Assembly (NCBI RefSeq): GCF_000004075.3
Contig: NC_026656.2
Location: 18,796,607-18,860,606, forward strand
DNA length: 64,000 nt
From: Cucumis sativus
Taxonomy: Eukaryota; Streptophyta; Magnoliopsida; Cucurbitales; Cucurbitaceae
Direction of reading: 5' to 3'
The notes under the pieces: generated by a model
Database searches by the model: none
What the model saw: the letters and a program-made list of their open reading frames with translations, nothing else
What the model was told of the DNA's origin: nothing
Shown: in pieces, positions 27,927 through 40,770 of the stretch
How positions within the stretch are numbered: the stretch's first letter is position 1
Layout of the letters: each line of letters starts with the position of its first letter
Program-made: the position numbers and the translations under genes

Positions 27927-29140
27927 CTAAACTAGTAAATACTAGTAAATAGAAATTAGATTGAATGCAATTTTTCATTAAAACAAATGTAAAAATATTT
28001 TTTATAATATAAAAACAATATATACCATCATGGTATATTCCAATCATTAATAATAACTACCACAGTGCTTTTAAAATTATTACTTGTATTGTAATTTTGA
28101 TAATTGTAAAAACTAACAAATATACTTGTATGCATTATGCATGTCAAATTGATATAATACAACTAGTCTAAATTTATATATTTGAGTAGAGACAAGAAGT
28201 CCAATATGATAGTACATCAGTAATTCAAAATTTGTGGATGACATTTCATTTAATAGTTAGGGGTGCTATACTACCTAAACTAGTGAATTTAATATTTCTT
28301 ATTAGCCCCACCAATAGCTAATTTGTACCTTTCGAACAGAAAGAAAAGGGGAAATCCCTGATGTGTAGGTAGTAAAGATACTAGGTGATATCCAATATCT
28401 CTACATGGTCAACTATAACAACACTCCTTCCCAATAAATACAATTTTATTTATTCTTTATGAGATTCTAAATATATGTATGGTGTGATATTTTGTTATAT
28501 TTTAAAATAGATGTTTCTATGTATTCTGTCATTTATGAGGGTTGGAATGAACTAAAACGATAGATGAAGTCCAAATTAAAGTCTCACGGACATTTTAAAG
28601 GAAAATTCAGATTGATCTTAGGCAGTTTTTAGTCTCTGTCAATCACAGTTAGCTTTATTTGGTGAAGCAATGTAGAGTCAAATTTGATATTGTTAAAGTC
28701 AAATTGGTTTCTATTTTCAAATTTAATTTTATTAAACAAATTATAGCCAAAAATGAAGTTGAAAGCAACCTCTTGCCACAGAATGATATTGAAAATAGAA
28801 GAAACGTGATTTATATTAGTTCCTATTATTCTATATCATATCATTTATAATATATAAGTTTTAAATTCAAAACCAAGATATACTTAAAAACATAAAAACG
28901 GATTTGTCAAAGGGAAAAATTTATAGATAAATTTCATTCAATTAATTTGAAAAGCATAGAACATAGAATAAACCTACCAGAGGAGAAAAACATAAACATA
29001 AGCAGGCAAAAGTCAGAACAAAAAGCTCAAAAGCAAATTCATTGGGTTGAGAGGTAAAATCAAATAGAAACTGGAAGAATGTGTTCGAGTTGAGCTGGAA
29101 CAAATTTCATCTCAAAGAGTTATAGCAATAAGAGAGAAGG

Positions 29141-29166
29141 TTTTTTTTTTTTTTTTTTTTTTTTTT
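29141..29166. repeat. T26 homopolymer
   Basis: An uninterrupted run of 26 T on the plus strand, i.e. A26 on the strand of the KCS gene, about 240 bases beyond its stop codon. It is the longest homopolymer I noticed in the window. Confidence 0.9.
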
Positions 29167-29407
29167 CTCTGACCTGAGCCATTGAGAATTTCTCTAACTC
29201 AGACGTACAAGCATCAGATAATGTAACTGAAGAAATCTTTGACATAATAAATAACTTGATGCAAACTGAAAAAACTCTAGAAGAAAACTCATGACTCAAT
29301 TTATGTTCCTAGATGCAAACTATATAAGCAAATAAAGGAAAACCATCAGGAGCAGAGAGCAAAACCAAGAACAGTCAAAAACCGATTTTCCAAACCATGT
29401 TATGGAA

Positions 29408-30952
29408 CTAAGCAACTAACTTAACAGGATAATTGTCAATGCAGTCTTCCCATGGACTTGATTGAGATGGCCTCACGTTCCTCAGCGCTTCCCACACAGC
29501 ACTGTTACATTTGAAACCACTTCCAAATGCAATCTGCCACACTCGGTTGCCTTTATGCATCCTCCCTTTAGCCTCTGTATATGCCAATTCATACCAAATG
29601 GAGCTCGATGAAGTATTTCCAAATCGGTGAAGCGTCATCCGGGAAGCCTCGACGTGAATAGGCAAAAGCTGCAAATTCTTTTCCAATTCATCAATCACAG
29701 CCCTTCCTCCAGCGTGTATACAGAAATGATCAAATGCAAGTTTGAAGTCAGGGATATAAGGCTTCACATTTCCATTAAAGAATTTCTTCACCAATAGTGT
29801 CGCAAAGAACAAAAGTTGCTCGCTGATTGGGAGTACAAGCGGACCCAAAGTAGTTATGTTTGTTTTCAAAGCTCCACCAGCAATTGCCATCAGATCTTTG
29901 GACAGTGATACACCCGTCTTACCAACGTCGTCCTGCTCTTGATAGACACATCGAAAAGCCTTATCGTCAGCTCCACGATGGGTCCGCACAATGTGAATAA
30001 GCCTATACTTGGCTCGTCTCCTATCTGCGGACTTGTTGGACAGTAAAACAGCAGAACCCCCAACTCGAAACAGGCAATTAGGAATCAACATAGACTTCTT
30101 ATTCCCAAAATACCAATTCTGAGTAATGTTTTCAGTACTGACAACAACAGCTAAAGTGTTTCTATGAACTTGCAACATATCCTTAGCAAGGTCAACTGCA
30201 ATAACCCCAGCACTACAACCCATTCCACCCAAATTAAAGCTCCTTATATTACCCCTCAATTTATACTTGTTAACAATCATAGCAGATAGTGAAGGGGTTG
30301 GGTTAAACAAGCTACAATTAACAACAAGAATACCAATATCCTTAGGTTTGACATTAGTACTAGCGAACAATTTGTCCAAAGCACCAAACATGACCTGTTC
30401 GGCCTCCTCTCTAGCGGCAGCCATGGAAGGGGTAGGAGGAATACAATGCATAGCTTCAGGAACATAAGTTTCCTCACCAAGTCCAGAGCGCTCCAAAATT
30501 TTACGCTGGAACTCGAGGGAGGAATCGTCAAAGTCCCCTGTTAGCCTGGAATGCTCCATGAATCGATGAAATGGAGCCTTAAGGTCATCGGCAGGGCGAT
30601 AACAGGAATAATCAACAAGATAAACAGGACGAGGACGAGTCATAGTATAAACCGTCAAACCGAAAACCATGACGGTGGAACAAATGATGACGCTGACCAA
30701 ATTGTACTGGAGATGAAACCAAAGGTGACGAACATCATCGAGATTCATTTGAGAAACCTCGATTAGGGTAACGGCAATTAAAGGGACAATACATAAGGTT
30801 AATAGATTAGAAATCAAGTAGTGGTACCCTAATTTGACGTACTTGAGATTGACGCTTTGAAGAAAATCAGGCAATCTTGTGGAATGTTGGATCCGAAGGG
30901 CACCAGTACCGGAGCCACTGGTGGGAACAGGGGTTGGGCCGCCTCGGTCCAT
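29408..30952 (-). CDS. 3-ketoacyl-CoA synthase (KCS4/KCS17-like)
   Basis: Condenses malonyl-CoA with a long-chain acyl-CoA, the first and chain-length-determining step of very-long-chain fatty acid elongation at the ER, which feeds waxes, cuticle, sphingolipids and suberin. The intronless frame from ATG 30952 ([13 protein letters not shown]) encodes 514 aa, typical of the family. Two N-terminal membrane segments lie at about 45-65 and 84-105, followed by [14 protein letters not shown] and the FAE1/KCS condensing domain. The catalytic triad is visible: Cys246 ([10 protein letters not shown]), His413 (FCIHAGGRA) and Asn446 (HRFGNTSSS). The N-terminal phrase [20 protein letters not shown] and the overall match place it with the KCS4/9/17 group as I recall it. 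The frame is open further upstream but without an earlier ATG. Confidence 0.97.
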   Translation of the reverse strand: MDRGGPTPVPTSGSGTGALRIQHSTRLPDFLQSVNLKYVKLGYHYLISNLLTLCIVPLIAVTLIEVSQMNLDDVRHLWFHLQYNLVSVIICSTVMVFGLTVYTMTRPRPVYLVDYSCYRPADDLKAPFHRFMEHSRLTGDFDDSSLEFQRKILERSGLGEETYVPEAMHCIPPTPSMAAAREEAEQVMFGALDKLFASTNVKPKDIGILVVNCSLFNPTPSLSAMIVNKYKLRGNIRSFNLGGMGCSAGVIAVDLAKDMLQVHRNTLAVVVSTENITQNWYFGNKKSMLIPNCLFRVGGSAVLLSNKSADRRRAKYRLIHIVRTHRGADDKAFRCVYQEQDDVGKTGVSLSKDLMAIAGGALKTNITTLGPLVLPISEQLLFFATLLVKKFFNGNVKPYIPDFKLAFDHFCIHAGGRAVIDELEKNLQLLPIHVEASRMTLHRFGNTSSSSIWYELAYTEAKGRMHKGNRVWQIAFGSGFKCNSAVWEALRNVRPSQSSPWEDCIDNYPVKLVA

Positions 30953-33900
30953 GGGGGGAGCGGCGGAGGATTTTCCGGCGAGTGATATCAGAGAAAGCAA
31001 AATCTGTGGAAATGAAAACGGAAAATGAAGAAGAATCCGATGCGGAAGGAATTTCAATGGAAGGGAGAGAGTGGAAATATTTCTCTTTCCTTTTTGCTTT
31101 TTATTTTTTGGTTGAAGCAGTGGTGGCGTTTTTTGACAGTTAAAATACAACTGAGAATTTCAATTTATAAACAAAATTTCATATTTCATATTTCATATTT
31201 GTAAATTCCACGTATGGAAAGGCGAGTAGCAAAGCACGTGCACATGCCGGTGCTTTGACTCGGATTCCTTCTCTCTACAGCTAATACATTTTTCACTTTT
31301 CTTTTTTCCTTTTCCTTTCTATCTTATATCATTTTCTATTCCCCTTTTCCACACAAATAAATCAACAATATCCTTCATATATATAATAATCTTTTTCTAA
31401 TAATCAAATTCAAACCAAACTCAAAATTCATCCTAAATTTCTTATATAATTTCATAAAATATTTATACAATTTTGTTTTTTAGTAAATAGTTTATTTAAA
31501 AGAAAACCAATTCACTTAGATAACTATTTTGGAAAATGTTTAACTAAATAGTTCAACTTCTTACTATTTTTTACTCATTAATTTCACACATACACATCCA
31601 ATTTAAACAGAATTACTAAACTAATTCTTTAAATTATTTAAATTTAATTTCTATTACTAAGTTAATTTTGCTATTTTTGATCATTTTTCTAAATTAATTT
31701 TGATTTTATGGATTATAATCCGAATATTACTTTAATTCTTAATAATGGTTTAGATTCCAATCTTTTAGCGTTAACTACTATTATGTTCATTAAAATAAAA
31801 TGGAAAGGAAAACCTAAATATCTTTTTGTATTGGAACTTTCATATTTGTCTACATTTAGTTTGTAATTAGTTAAATGTGCTGTTTCAAATTCCAAAGTTA
31901 GCTAATCATTAATTAAGATGTGTAAGATAAATTATTAATTAACAAAAACTACCCTAGTCCTTCACATTGATTTAGCAGTCATCTATAGTATAATTAAACT
32001 AATAACCACCGTGTATTGATTGTGTTGACTATTCTAAAAACTCATTTAGAGCATATATCAATTACCTCATTTATGAAATTTCGTTAATTTCTAAATACTT
32101 TACGAACATATAAAATAAATTTGTAACTTGTTTGTGTGTAAGCTTGAAACAAGTCATTTTGTATTATTTTTACACACAATGTTACTTTGTAATTACGTTT
32201 GGTTTTTAGGTACTTCACAACAATAATATACGAATAATGGATCTTAACTTATTCATATGTAGTTTTGAAAATTGGGTTATTAGGTTATCTTTTGTAGTTA
32301 TGTCTAATTTATAAATGCTTTAAAACCATACGAAATAAAAACTTAATTTGTCTTTATTTGCTCTTTTATGAATTGTGGTAACAAATAAAAGAGAATAATT
32401 TCCAATATTTGTTTGTTTGGCTTTGTTTAGCTTGGAGTTGGATTCCATGGCCAATTCATTCCATTTCCAAGCTCAACTAATTTTGTTTTTGTGTTCATTC
32501 ATGTGGGGGGGAAATTTTGGGTGGGTCTTTATGGAAGTTTCAATTGGGTCCATTGAAGACAACTCTTTTTCTTGACATTTTGTCTTCATTTTGTGTGAAT
32601 ATCTTACCTACGTTGCCAACTTGTACTAATTTTAGTATAATCATGATATAATTTTGTTTTGGTTGATGTCACGTTTGGTAATCGTTTTATTTATTTGTTT
32701 TTTCTTTGGTTTGCACTTTTATTAAATAAAATTGTAAAAGCTAACTTAGTTTTTCAAGTAATTGAAAAAAGATAAATCGAGCAAACTGAGTCCTAAATGA
32801 TTCATTATAACCTTTTAAATTTAACAATTTACTCGATGGAAGTTTGAACCTTTAGAATTTTAATCAACCATACATTTTTCTTTTTTTTTTTTGTTGGTCA
32901 ATGCTAAAATTTGAATCAGTACTTTAATTTTAGTTATTTAACAATCTAAGTATTGTACTTTTAAATTTTGTAATTATTTAATCCAAGATAGATTTTTTCT
33001 TTTCAAGAACAATTTGATATACTAATCAGAGATTCAACATTTTCTTAAATGCACTTTGGAAATGGACAAATGATTTTAATGAATATTTACAAATTTGAAA
33101 ATACTAGTATATTAACTAATAATTTGTTACATTTATAGACTAAATTGTTGCAAAATTAAAAATATAAGGTTTAGAGATTGAATTGTTGCTTTTATACGAG
33201 TTAAGAAAGCATAATCGTATTGAATTGAAAAATAGTTGTTTATGAACTTTAATGTTGAGAATATTTTTAAACACAACATAATCGAAATATTTACAAAATA
33301 TTACAAAAATACAAAAAACTTTACTATATATTTTCAATATATATATATATTGAAAGTCTTGTTATGTACTATCATTTTACTTTAATATATTATTGAATCA
33401 CTTAATATTCATACAACTCTAGTATTGTTTATGTCAGCTATTATTTGAAGTAACATTTATTGACCACTCAATAATACATGTATGTGTATATAAATAAACA
33501 CACACACATATATATATATATATCATTTCATATAAATATATTTTATTTAAATAATTTTTTTTGAAGTGTTTTGTTGTTTAAGTCTCATTCTTTACATTTT
33601 TTTTCCAAACAATAAATATTGATAAATAGATATCTATCACTACTATATAGAATTTTGATTAAAATAACTTTTCTCTTCACACGTTCATTTTCCCTACATT
33701 TTATATAAATTTGTATATATTACTTTTCATCGAGTGGTTGCAACTTCTTGAGTGATTCATTTAATCGAGTGTGTAAATCTATCCATACAAAAGATAGTAA
33801 ATTTGACTTTTAAAGTGTAATTGATGTTGACATAGTTCTAATTTTCGAAATAAAATGCAATAAATACTGTTTAGATGTATTCATTTGGAAAAAAAGATGG

Positions 33901-36900
33901 TTATACACATCAAATCAATATGGTGTATCGATTATTCCAATGTACGTGTTAGATACACGTATACAAAAAAAAATACTCGTATTTTTCTGTGCTATCCATA
34001 AAAAATACTCGTGCATTAATAATAACACTAAAAAAAAAACGTTATACGATCTAAAATTTAACGTTACTAAGAAGAAGAAAAAAAGCTTCTGGAAAGTTAA
34101 ATAAAATTGCATCCACCATTTGCTCGAACTCGGGTGGGCTAAAGCTTAGGAGTGGACGGAACGCAGCAATTAAGTCGACGCGTTTGGGGAAAATAAACCA
34201 TAAAGCCAAAAAGGTTGCGTTATTTTAGAAAACGGATTTAGTGATAAAAAGAAAAGTATTTAAAGGGGGGAATTTGATGTGGGGGGATGAGAAGAAATAA
34301 TTTTGGTAAGGAGACATCAATTATTACAAAGAGTGGAAAACAAACAAAGTAATGACGTGGATTGAGTTGACGTTATGTTCCCAAAAAACGTGTCGTATTT
34401 CTTCTTTTTTCTTTTTCTTTTAAAGTATAGAAATAATTGTATGGGTACGGCATTTTTCTTTTCACAAATGGATCTGCCGGTTAACGTTTCCTTTTCACTT
34501 TTTTAAATGCATCCTCTCCTCTTTTCTCTAAAAAACTATATTCTAACTTTTTCTTACTACATTCTTTGTTATTATAATTAGATCATCTAATTTTGGATGT
34601 CAATTTTTTTATAACTATACCCTTAGACGAATTTTTTTAAATAAATTTATTATATATTTTAAGGGTGATTTTGTAATTAATTAAAAAACGGTCATAGGCA
34701 AACACATTCTTCCATGCTCCCTTGACCAACGAGCAACTTCATATAAAAATATAACGTGTGTTGCCCATCTTGTTGGTTGACAATATATAACTAAATTCAT
34801 TTTTATTCATCAACTTAAACTTTTGAGTTAATTGATGAATTGATATAGTATCAGAACAATAAGACTATGTGTTCAAACGCAATGAGTTAAGACATTTGTA
34901 GATTCACCCATTCGTATGTGTGTATATATATTTTTATATTATTTAGTGTCTTTGATTGTTTACACCCATCTCGACTAATCTTATGCGTTTTCAAAATGGT
35001 GGTCTTAACATGTGTGTATACGTAATTAGGAATTGGTGAGAGAAGATAATTTCGAATTTGGTTTTTAAACAAAATTTCCTTTCTAACAATGGTGAAATAC
35101 GAGGACTTTAATATTTCACATCAAGAAAACAATAGCCTACTAATTTTGTTTATTGGCACGGGATGTTGATGTTCAAATTTATTTAAATACGTTTATTTCA
35201 TCGTTTAAAATTTTAAAAAATAACTAAATTCTTAAACTTTTAATATAACCTATTTTAAAAAATTGATATTGAAAAAAAAAGAGAGAAGATATTAAAAAAT
35301 AGCAACCTCTAAATAAAGCGGTTAAAAACAAAATCGAATGCATCCTCGAAAAATATTGATGACACACTTTATAATCTTAGGTTTGTTTTTATCTCGACGA
35401 TTCTCATTTGATAAGCAGGGTATCCCTTGTCTCCTTCATAGGACACACATCTTGCTTCTACTTTGATTCTATAATCAATGAGACGTCACACACATGAAAT
35501 ATAATAATTCATAAACAAATTCGACGTACGACAATTGCATATATAGCTAATCAAATTCAAAATTTTTGTAAATACAATACAAAACGTATCAAATTTTAAA
35601 TCAAACTCTCGAAATCTATTAGCGATAGACCGTGTGTTTGTCAAAATAAAAACTATATTTTATAAATAAATTAAAGAGATGATATGAGACTATTTATTTA
35701 ATATTTAATCAATAAAGTTTGCGATAACGATTCATAATTTTTCTAATAATGTGACGTAATCAATATTATTGTGGGAGCAACAAAAGTTGTCTTATTTTGA
35801 TAAAAATGTGTAACAAAAATCTAATAGAATTTGGATGATAATTAATTATAAAAATACTGTAAAATTTATATTTTATTTGGACTTATATAGTAATAGAATT
35901 TAGGCCTCAACAATCAAGAAATCCCATATCATAATCATCAAAATGGAGTTAATATTTGACAATATACAATGAATTAAAATAAATGGGTTGATTTAGGGGT
36001 TTGATTTTCACATTCTCAAGATGAAGATTTAGAGGATGAATGAAGAGATTAATTAAGAAGAAACCGCCATATTTGACCTGTAATTCACAAAATTAATTTA
36101 TGTGTTTTAAACATTTGGTCACGTTTATTATATTATATATAAGAAAAATGAGATTGTTTCACTTTCGCAAAAGATTATATTATCGAATAACAAAGTATTA
36201 TGGTGGAAGAGATGCAATTAAATAATTAACAATTTAAATCTTGATTTAATTATTTTAAAATAAATTAAGACAATTTTATAAAAATAATTAAAAGATCATT
36301 TTTATTATAATATTATCGTAGAATTAATCATTGAATAAAGTAAGATCTCTAATAAGTCTAAATATTAATTCTGGTCGACTTTTCTTTTTCATTTTTCTAT
36401 TTTTTTAGACTATAGGATGCAATAAAATTTGCAGATTTTCCCGTAATTCGTTAAATGGACCTACTTACATAATTGGGCCAAAATGACAAAGCCCAATAGC
36501 TCGAAAATTCATGTATTTGTAAATCGAAGTTGTCAATATTAGTACAATTTATATGGATAACAACAATAATACAACTATTTACGAAATAATACATTTGGTA
36601 TTTATTTAGTAAAAAAATATAAATTTGTTATATACACGATTCTTTCACAAATTAAAAAATTTAAAAATTTAATCGATTCATGTTATGAAAATTAAAATTT
36701 CACATCTTATATACCATATAGTATGGATTTAAAGTTGAAGACTAAATTTATAATATAATTGAAATTATTTTGCACTATAATTTATTGAAACAAAAAAACA
36801 TCACTTGCTAGGTATGTTTACATATTGAACAACATAAGTGACAATTTGATACAATATGTCATAGCAAATTAATCAAAATATATGATATTTTATACAGCAT

Positions 36901-37075
36901 AAATAACTTCATAATACATAATATATATGTATACAGTAGAGTGGAAAAACTTTGTAGAATAATTTTCTTATTATATATGTACAAGTACAGAATATATTTC
37001 AGTTTTGGAGCTTTGGTTGAATATATAATTGTATTATCTTTTATTCTTCACTTCAACCTTGGATGTGATTGCAAA
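30953..37075. other. Long AT-rich intergenic region
   Basis: About 6 kb between the KCS gene and the RADIALIS-like gene. The first 200-300 bases hold the KCS leader and promoter, including CACGTG at 31235-31240. The rest is very AT-rich with (TA)n near 33338-33350, a (CA)n/(TA)n compound microsatellite near 33498-33523, and many short A/T runs. Open frames here (for example 31713-31895, 33140-33337, 33915-34112, 34887-35072) read as low-complexity AT-rich chance translations. No transposon with definable ends was recognised. Confidence 0.5.
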
Positions 37076-38069
37076 TCATTGTAACTTTAGACCCTTCAAT
37101 CTGCATAAATCAAAGAGAATATCATCACATAAACCCACAATCAGTCATTAATCCATGAATGAAAAACCCTTAGCTTAAAAGTATTTTCCAAACACGATTA
37201 CTCAAACGAATTCAATTCAGTTCATGAAGTTTTGGATTAAAGTTATGATTTGTAAATAAATGGAAACTTCATAGTTTGGATGGAATAGAATAACTGAGAA
37301 ATAAATAAACTGAAATTTTTTATTTAGACTTTCATATACACATATTGATCAAACAAGTTTTGGATTTGATTTGATTAGATTTATTTATTTTTAGTACAGA
37401 CTAGATTTGTTATTTAAAAATAATGATGTCACAAACCCAATCCAACCCACAAACTTGTTTAGGATATAAATCTCTTCCCCATATATATACTTCAATGGGA
37501 GTCACTACTTTTAATTGATAGTGACATATATTTTTCTTCATCAATTATTTACTATAATATATATACACACACACACACAATACCAATTCTCTAATCATAA
37601 TAGGATATATCTTACTAACTCTCTCACACGATACATTAATCTAAAAGTCATAATAAAAGTTAGACTTTGAGTTGGGAACATTATATTACAACTCTTTCTC
37701 ATAATTCTCATTTAACTTTAGACGAAAAAATGGAGAATTAAATAATAATAAGAAGAAAAGAAAGGTTTAAAAGTGAAAGAGAGATTGCCTTTGTTCTTCA
37801 TCAACAAAGTTGTTGTTGTAAGAATAATGTTTAGAGTAATTAGGCAAAGGAACTTTGCCAGTCTCAATATTATGGACGTCCTCAACCAGCATCTCATAGT
37901 GTCTCTTCACCTCGTCTGCCGTCTTCCCGCCGACTGCTCTTGCCAGCTTCTGCCACCGGTCGGGCGAGTCCTTGTCGTACACTGTAAGGGCATTTTCAAA
38001 CATTTTGTTTTGCTTTGAACTCCAGCTTGAAGATGAAGATGAAGAAGAAGAAGTAGTAGATGATGCCAT
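37076..38069 (-). CDS. RADIALIS-like single-MYB/SANT protein
   Basis: A small transcriptional regulator of the RAD/RL family, which in other plants competes for MYB partners in organ asymmetry and cell expansion. Exon 1 (37789-38069) encodes MASSTTS, a serine run and one MYB/SANT repeat with W16, W39 and Y58 ([20 protein letters not shown]), then the family phrase [17 protein letters not shown]. The frame could simply read on to a stop at 37767. However, splicing from a GC donor (AAAG|GCAATC at 37788) to an acceptor at 37101 (TTTATGCAG) adds a micro-exon, 37076-37100, encoding the end RLKGLKLQ. That matches the usual C-terminus of the family (EEQR..LK.LKLQ), so I prefer a 101-aa product with a 688-nt GC-AG intron. 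A TATA box lies just upstream. Confidence 0.9.
37558..37580. repeat. (TA)n(CA)n microsatellite in the RADIALIS-like intron
   Basis: A compound dinucleotide repeat, ATATATAC followed by about eight CA units, inside the proposed GC-AG intron. Confidence 0.75.
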
Positions 38070-38109
38070 TTTAGTTATTCTATGTGTATCTTTGTTCTCA
38101 TTGCTTCTC

Positions 38110-38118
38110 TATTTATAG
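38110..38118 (-). promoter_or_regulatory. TATA box of the RADIALIS-like gene
   Basis: On the minus strand CTATAAATA(G) lies about 40 bases upstream of the start codon, implying a very short 5' leader. The match to the plant TATA consensus is good. Confidence 0.6.
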
Positions 38119-40410
38119 ACAACATAGAGTAATATTAATTAAAAACAAACTTAAGTGTTTTTTTTTTTCTTTTGAAATGTGACATAAAGTTATTCTTCAA
38201 AATACATTCTTTTCTTCCACCACCTTTTTCCTTGGCAAGTTGCCTCTGGGTCAAAATTAATGGATATCCACCAATTTTTTTTTTAAAAAAATCTTTGATT
38301 ATTGTTATTATGAAATTAAATCTTGGATTTAGATTTGATATTGTATTGCATTTTTAGTATGAGTTGGCATAAAATGGCAGTTTATATATCAACCTGAGAG
38401 TTTATGTAAAAATAGCTATACAAAATTGGTAATTTTGATATGAAGCAAACCTTTTTGTGAACCAAAAATCAATCAAATTTGTATATCCTCGAAATGATCA
38501 GGATATCTAAACTCCAACGTTTTAAAGTCAATAAAAAGTTGGAAGAAAAAAAAAGCACAGTTAGCAATTCAATTGACATTTGCATTTGTTTGTGTTGTCC
38601 ACGAAGTGATTTTAGTCTCTTTATTTTGATTGTACTAAAATAAAAAACAACGTTAAAGCCTTATATTGACTTTATTTTTTAAAAACAATTAATTCAAAGA
38701 AAAAAAAAGGGAATTTTAAAAGGATGAATTGTGATAAATAACAAATAATTGAAAACCACAGAGGATTTAATGGTTTTTTCTTTTAATTTAAGATATTTTA
38801 AATTTCCTTACTATATTTGGAAATGTTTTCTTAGAAAATAATTTTGTAAAATTTACTTTATTTTTCAAAGCATTAATTCAAATATATAAAAATGAACTAT
38901 TTACAAAATATACAAAAGAAACTAAAGAAATTGAAGAATTTTAATATTATACTTTTAAAATAGTTTTAATATTTTGCTATTTTTTAAAAATACCCTTTAA
39001 TAATATTTTAGAGATAAAAAAATTTATCCTCCAAAAAAATATAGTAATGTTTTAGGTAAAGCATTAAGAATGAATGAGTTTGAGTTTTGAGTTTAGGAAG
39101 AAGTATTAATTAATGAGAAAAACTTATATTGTTTTCCAGAATTGGAGGAGTCAAAGTCAATAAGGAATTTGAAAGAGAATCACAAACAAAAGGGATTTTG
39201 TATATATTTCGGAATCCTTATCATTCCACGTTCGTCGGGATGAGAATTTCCCCTCTTTTATCTTTTTCGAGTTGTTTTCCAAAATCATTTTCCTGTCTAT
39301 TTGATAGCGATCATTTAAAATAAAAACAACACACATAATAACAACAACAATAATAGGCAAAATATAGAGATTAAAAAGGGAGTAAAATTCGTTATACCTT
39401 CAAAAGCACATGAAACAAGCACTTATATGTAAGTAAGAAAGAAGGGTATTGGTTGAATGGCAAGTTGAATGCAATGTGGGTCAGATCTCACTTTTAGATA
39501 TGAGCTGGTTGAAGATGCAATGCTTAGCCTTTTCTCAACTAGTACTCTTCTGCCTTTCTTTTTTATGTGGAATCAAACCCAAAATCACTTCTAAGATTCT
39601 TCTTCCTTTGCTTTCCTTTGATCAAATGCTTTCACTTACAAAATAACCTTTCAAGAATCTAACCTTTCTTTTTTTTTTTTTATAAAGATATCTTTCACGA
39701 AAATATTGAATATAATGTTTGACGACAATTTTCCACTATCATGTTTGTTTTCTTGTAGTAATGTCATTTCTATCAATTACCGAACACAAACTTAGAGATA
39801 AGAGTACACACAGATATCAGTTAAACTAATCTTTTGTTGATATCAAAGGCATATATCAACAATTAAGATTTAAAAGTTTTTTCGATATCATTTTATAATA
39901 ATGAATGAATTCAACGAAAAAGAAAAAAGGAAAAAAAAATTCAAAACAATCATTTGCCAAAAATAGTCCCTCAAGTTGGCTTGATTCCATATCTCATATA
40001 TCTAAAAGATATATATATTGAAATAGTGATACATTTTATAAAAGTGATTCCAAATATATTCTCTTTTTCTTGGCCATGTCTCTTAAAGTTGGAAATGATT
40101 TATATATAACCAAACTTTGGTATATATATATATATATGTATTTTGTTGCCACATTGTTGATTTTTATTCTAAAACTTTCAATTCCATTAAATTGGATTCT
40201 AATTAATTAATGTTGCATTTTTCACCATAGTTTTTCTCTTTAAGTCATATCCACTTATTTCAATAATAAAAAAAAAAACTATATATTATTTTAATGAATT
40301 TACATAAATGGGACAGTATAATATAATTATGATTACACATAAAAATTTACAAAACTATTTTTTAAAAAATTAATAACATCCTCCGTCACCTTAATCTCTA
40401 CCATCTCACC
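38119..40410. other. AT-rich intergenic region, no gene seen
   Basis: Upstream region of the RADIALIS-like gene grading into AT-rich spacer. A (TA)n run lies at 40121-40138. Open frames at 38172-38357, 39129-39323 and 39449-39646 show no recognisable domain or splice structure. Confidence 0.45.
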
Positions 40411-40458
40411 ATTTGTGGTTGCAATAACCTTCTCCTCCACCACCCGAACATCTACTAT

Positions 40459-40770
40459 GTGTGGCGTACGTCGCAGCCTCCTCCTCCTCCATTACCGGCT
40501 GAATCTCCACCCTCTCTCCCTCAACCATTGCAGTCTCCTCCTCTGCCACCCGATTGTGTCTACAACCACCGCCAACACAACAAACTCAAAACCAACTTGA
40601 GAGAAATCCCGAAACCAAAACGATGCGTAGAACAAAAGCAGGCGCTAGAAGGATCGAGCCACCCGTATCAATGCATGGTCGACAGAGAAGGGAGCGGTAA
40701 TCCACAAACTCGAGTAGCTTCAAGCAAACAACATATATATACTCACAATCAAGGGAGAAGTGAAATGTAA
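40459..40770 (+). pseudogene. Possible remnant of a proline-rich (extensin-like) coding sequence
   Basis: This 103-codon frame opens with a proline-rich part (SQPPPPPLPAESPPSLPQPL, then QSPPLPPDC), and the frame is open upstream from about 40411 with Cys/Asn/Tyr-containing residues. The base composition is much more GC-rich than its surroundings. After about 50 codons the translation becomes an unremarkable polar sequence with no motif. No signal peptide or promoter is evident, so a decayed fragment of a cell-wall proline-rich gene, or a chance C-rich tract, are both possible. Confidence 0.25.

Larger units (their letters stand above)
27384..29407. other. Intergenic region between TYW1 and the KCS gene
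   Basis: The first 200 bases are the TYW1 promoter and leader. The rest is AT-rich with small local repeats and no supported gene. The region from about 29170 to 29407 is probably the 3'UTR of the neighbouring 3-ketoacyl-CoA synthase gene. The open frame at 28659-28850 has no recognisable feature. Confidence 0.45.

Noticed and set aside
29141-30952. KCS gene as a recent retroposed copy: intronless frame followed by A26 on its own strand
   Set aside because: Many KCS genes of this subgroup are naturally intronless, the poly(A) tract lies ~240 bases past the stop without a matching flanking duplication, and a simple homopolymer explains it.
30953-31150. N-terminal extension of the KCS frame
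   Set aside because: The frame stays open but has no ATG before 30952, and the extension is not like the family; it is the 5'UTR.
33338-33523. TA/CA repeats considered as part of a structured element or array
   Set aside because: They are simple microsatellites without spacers or inverted arms; no CRISPR-like regularity.
30953-37075. LTR retrotransposon or other virus-like element in the long gap
   Set aside because: No terminal direct repeats, no polyprotein-like frame and no primer-binding-site context were visible; the region is only AT-rich.
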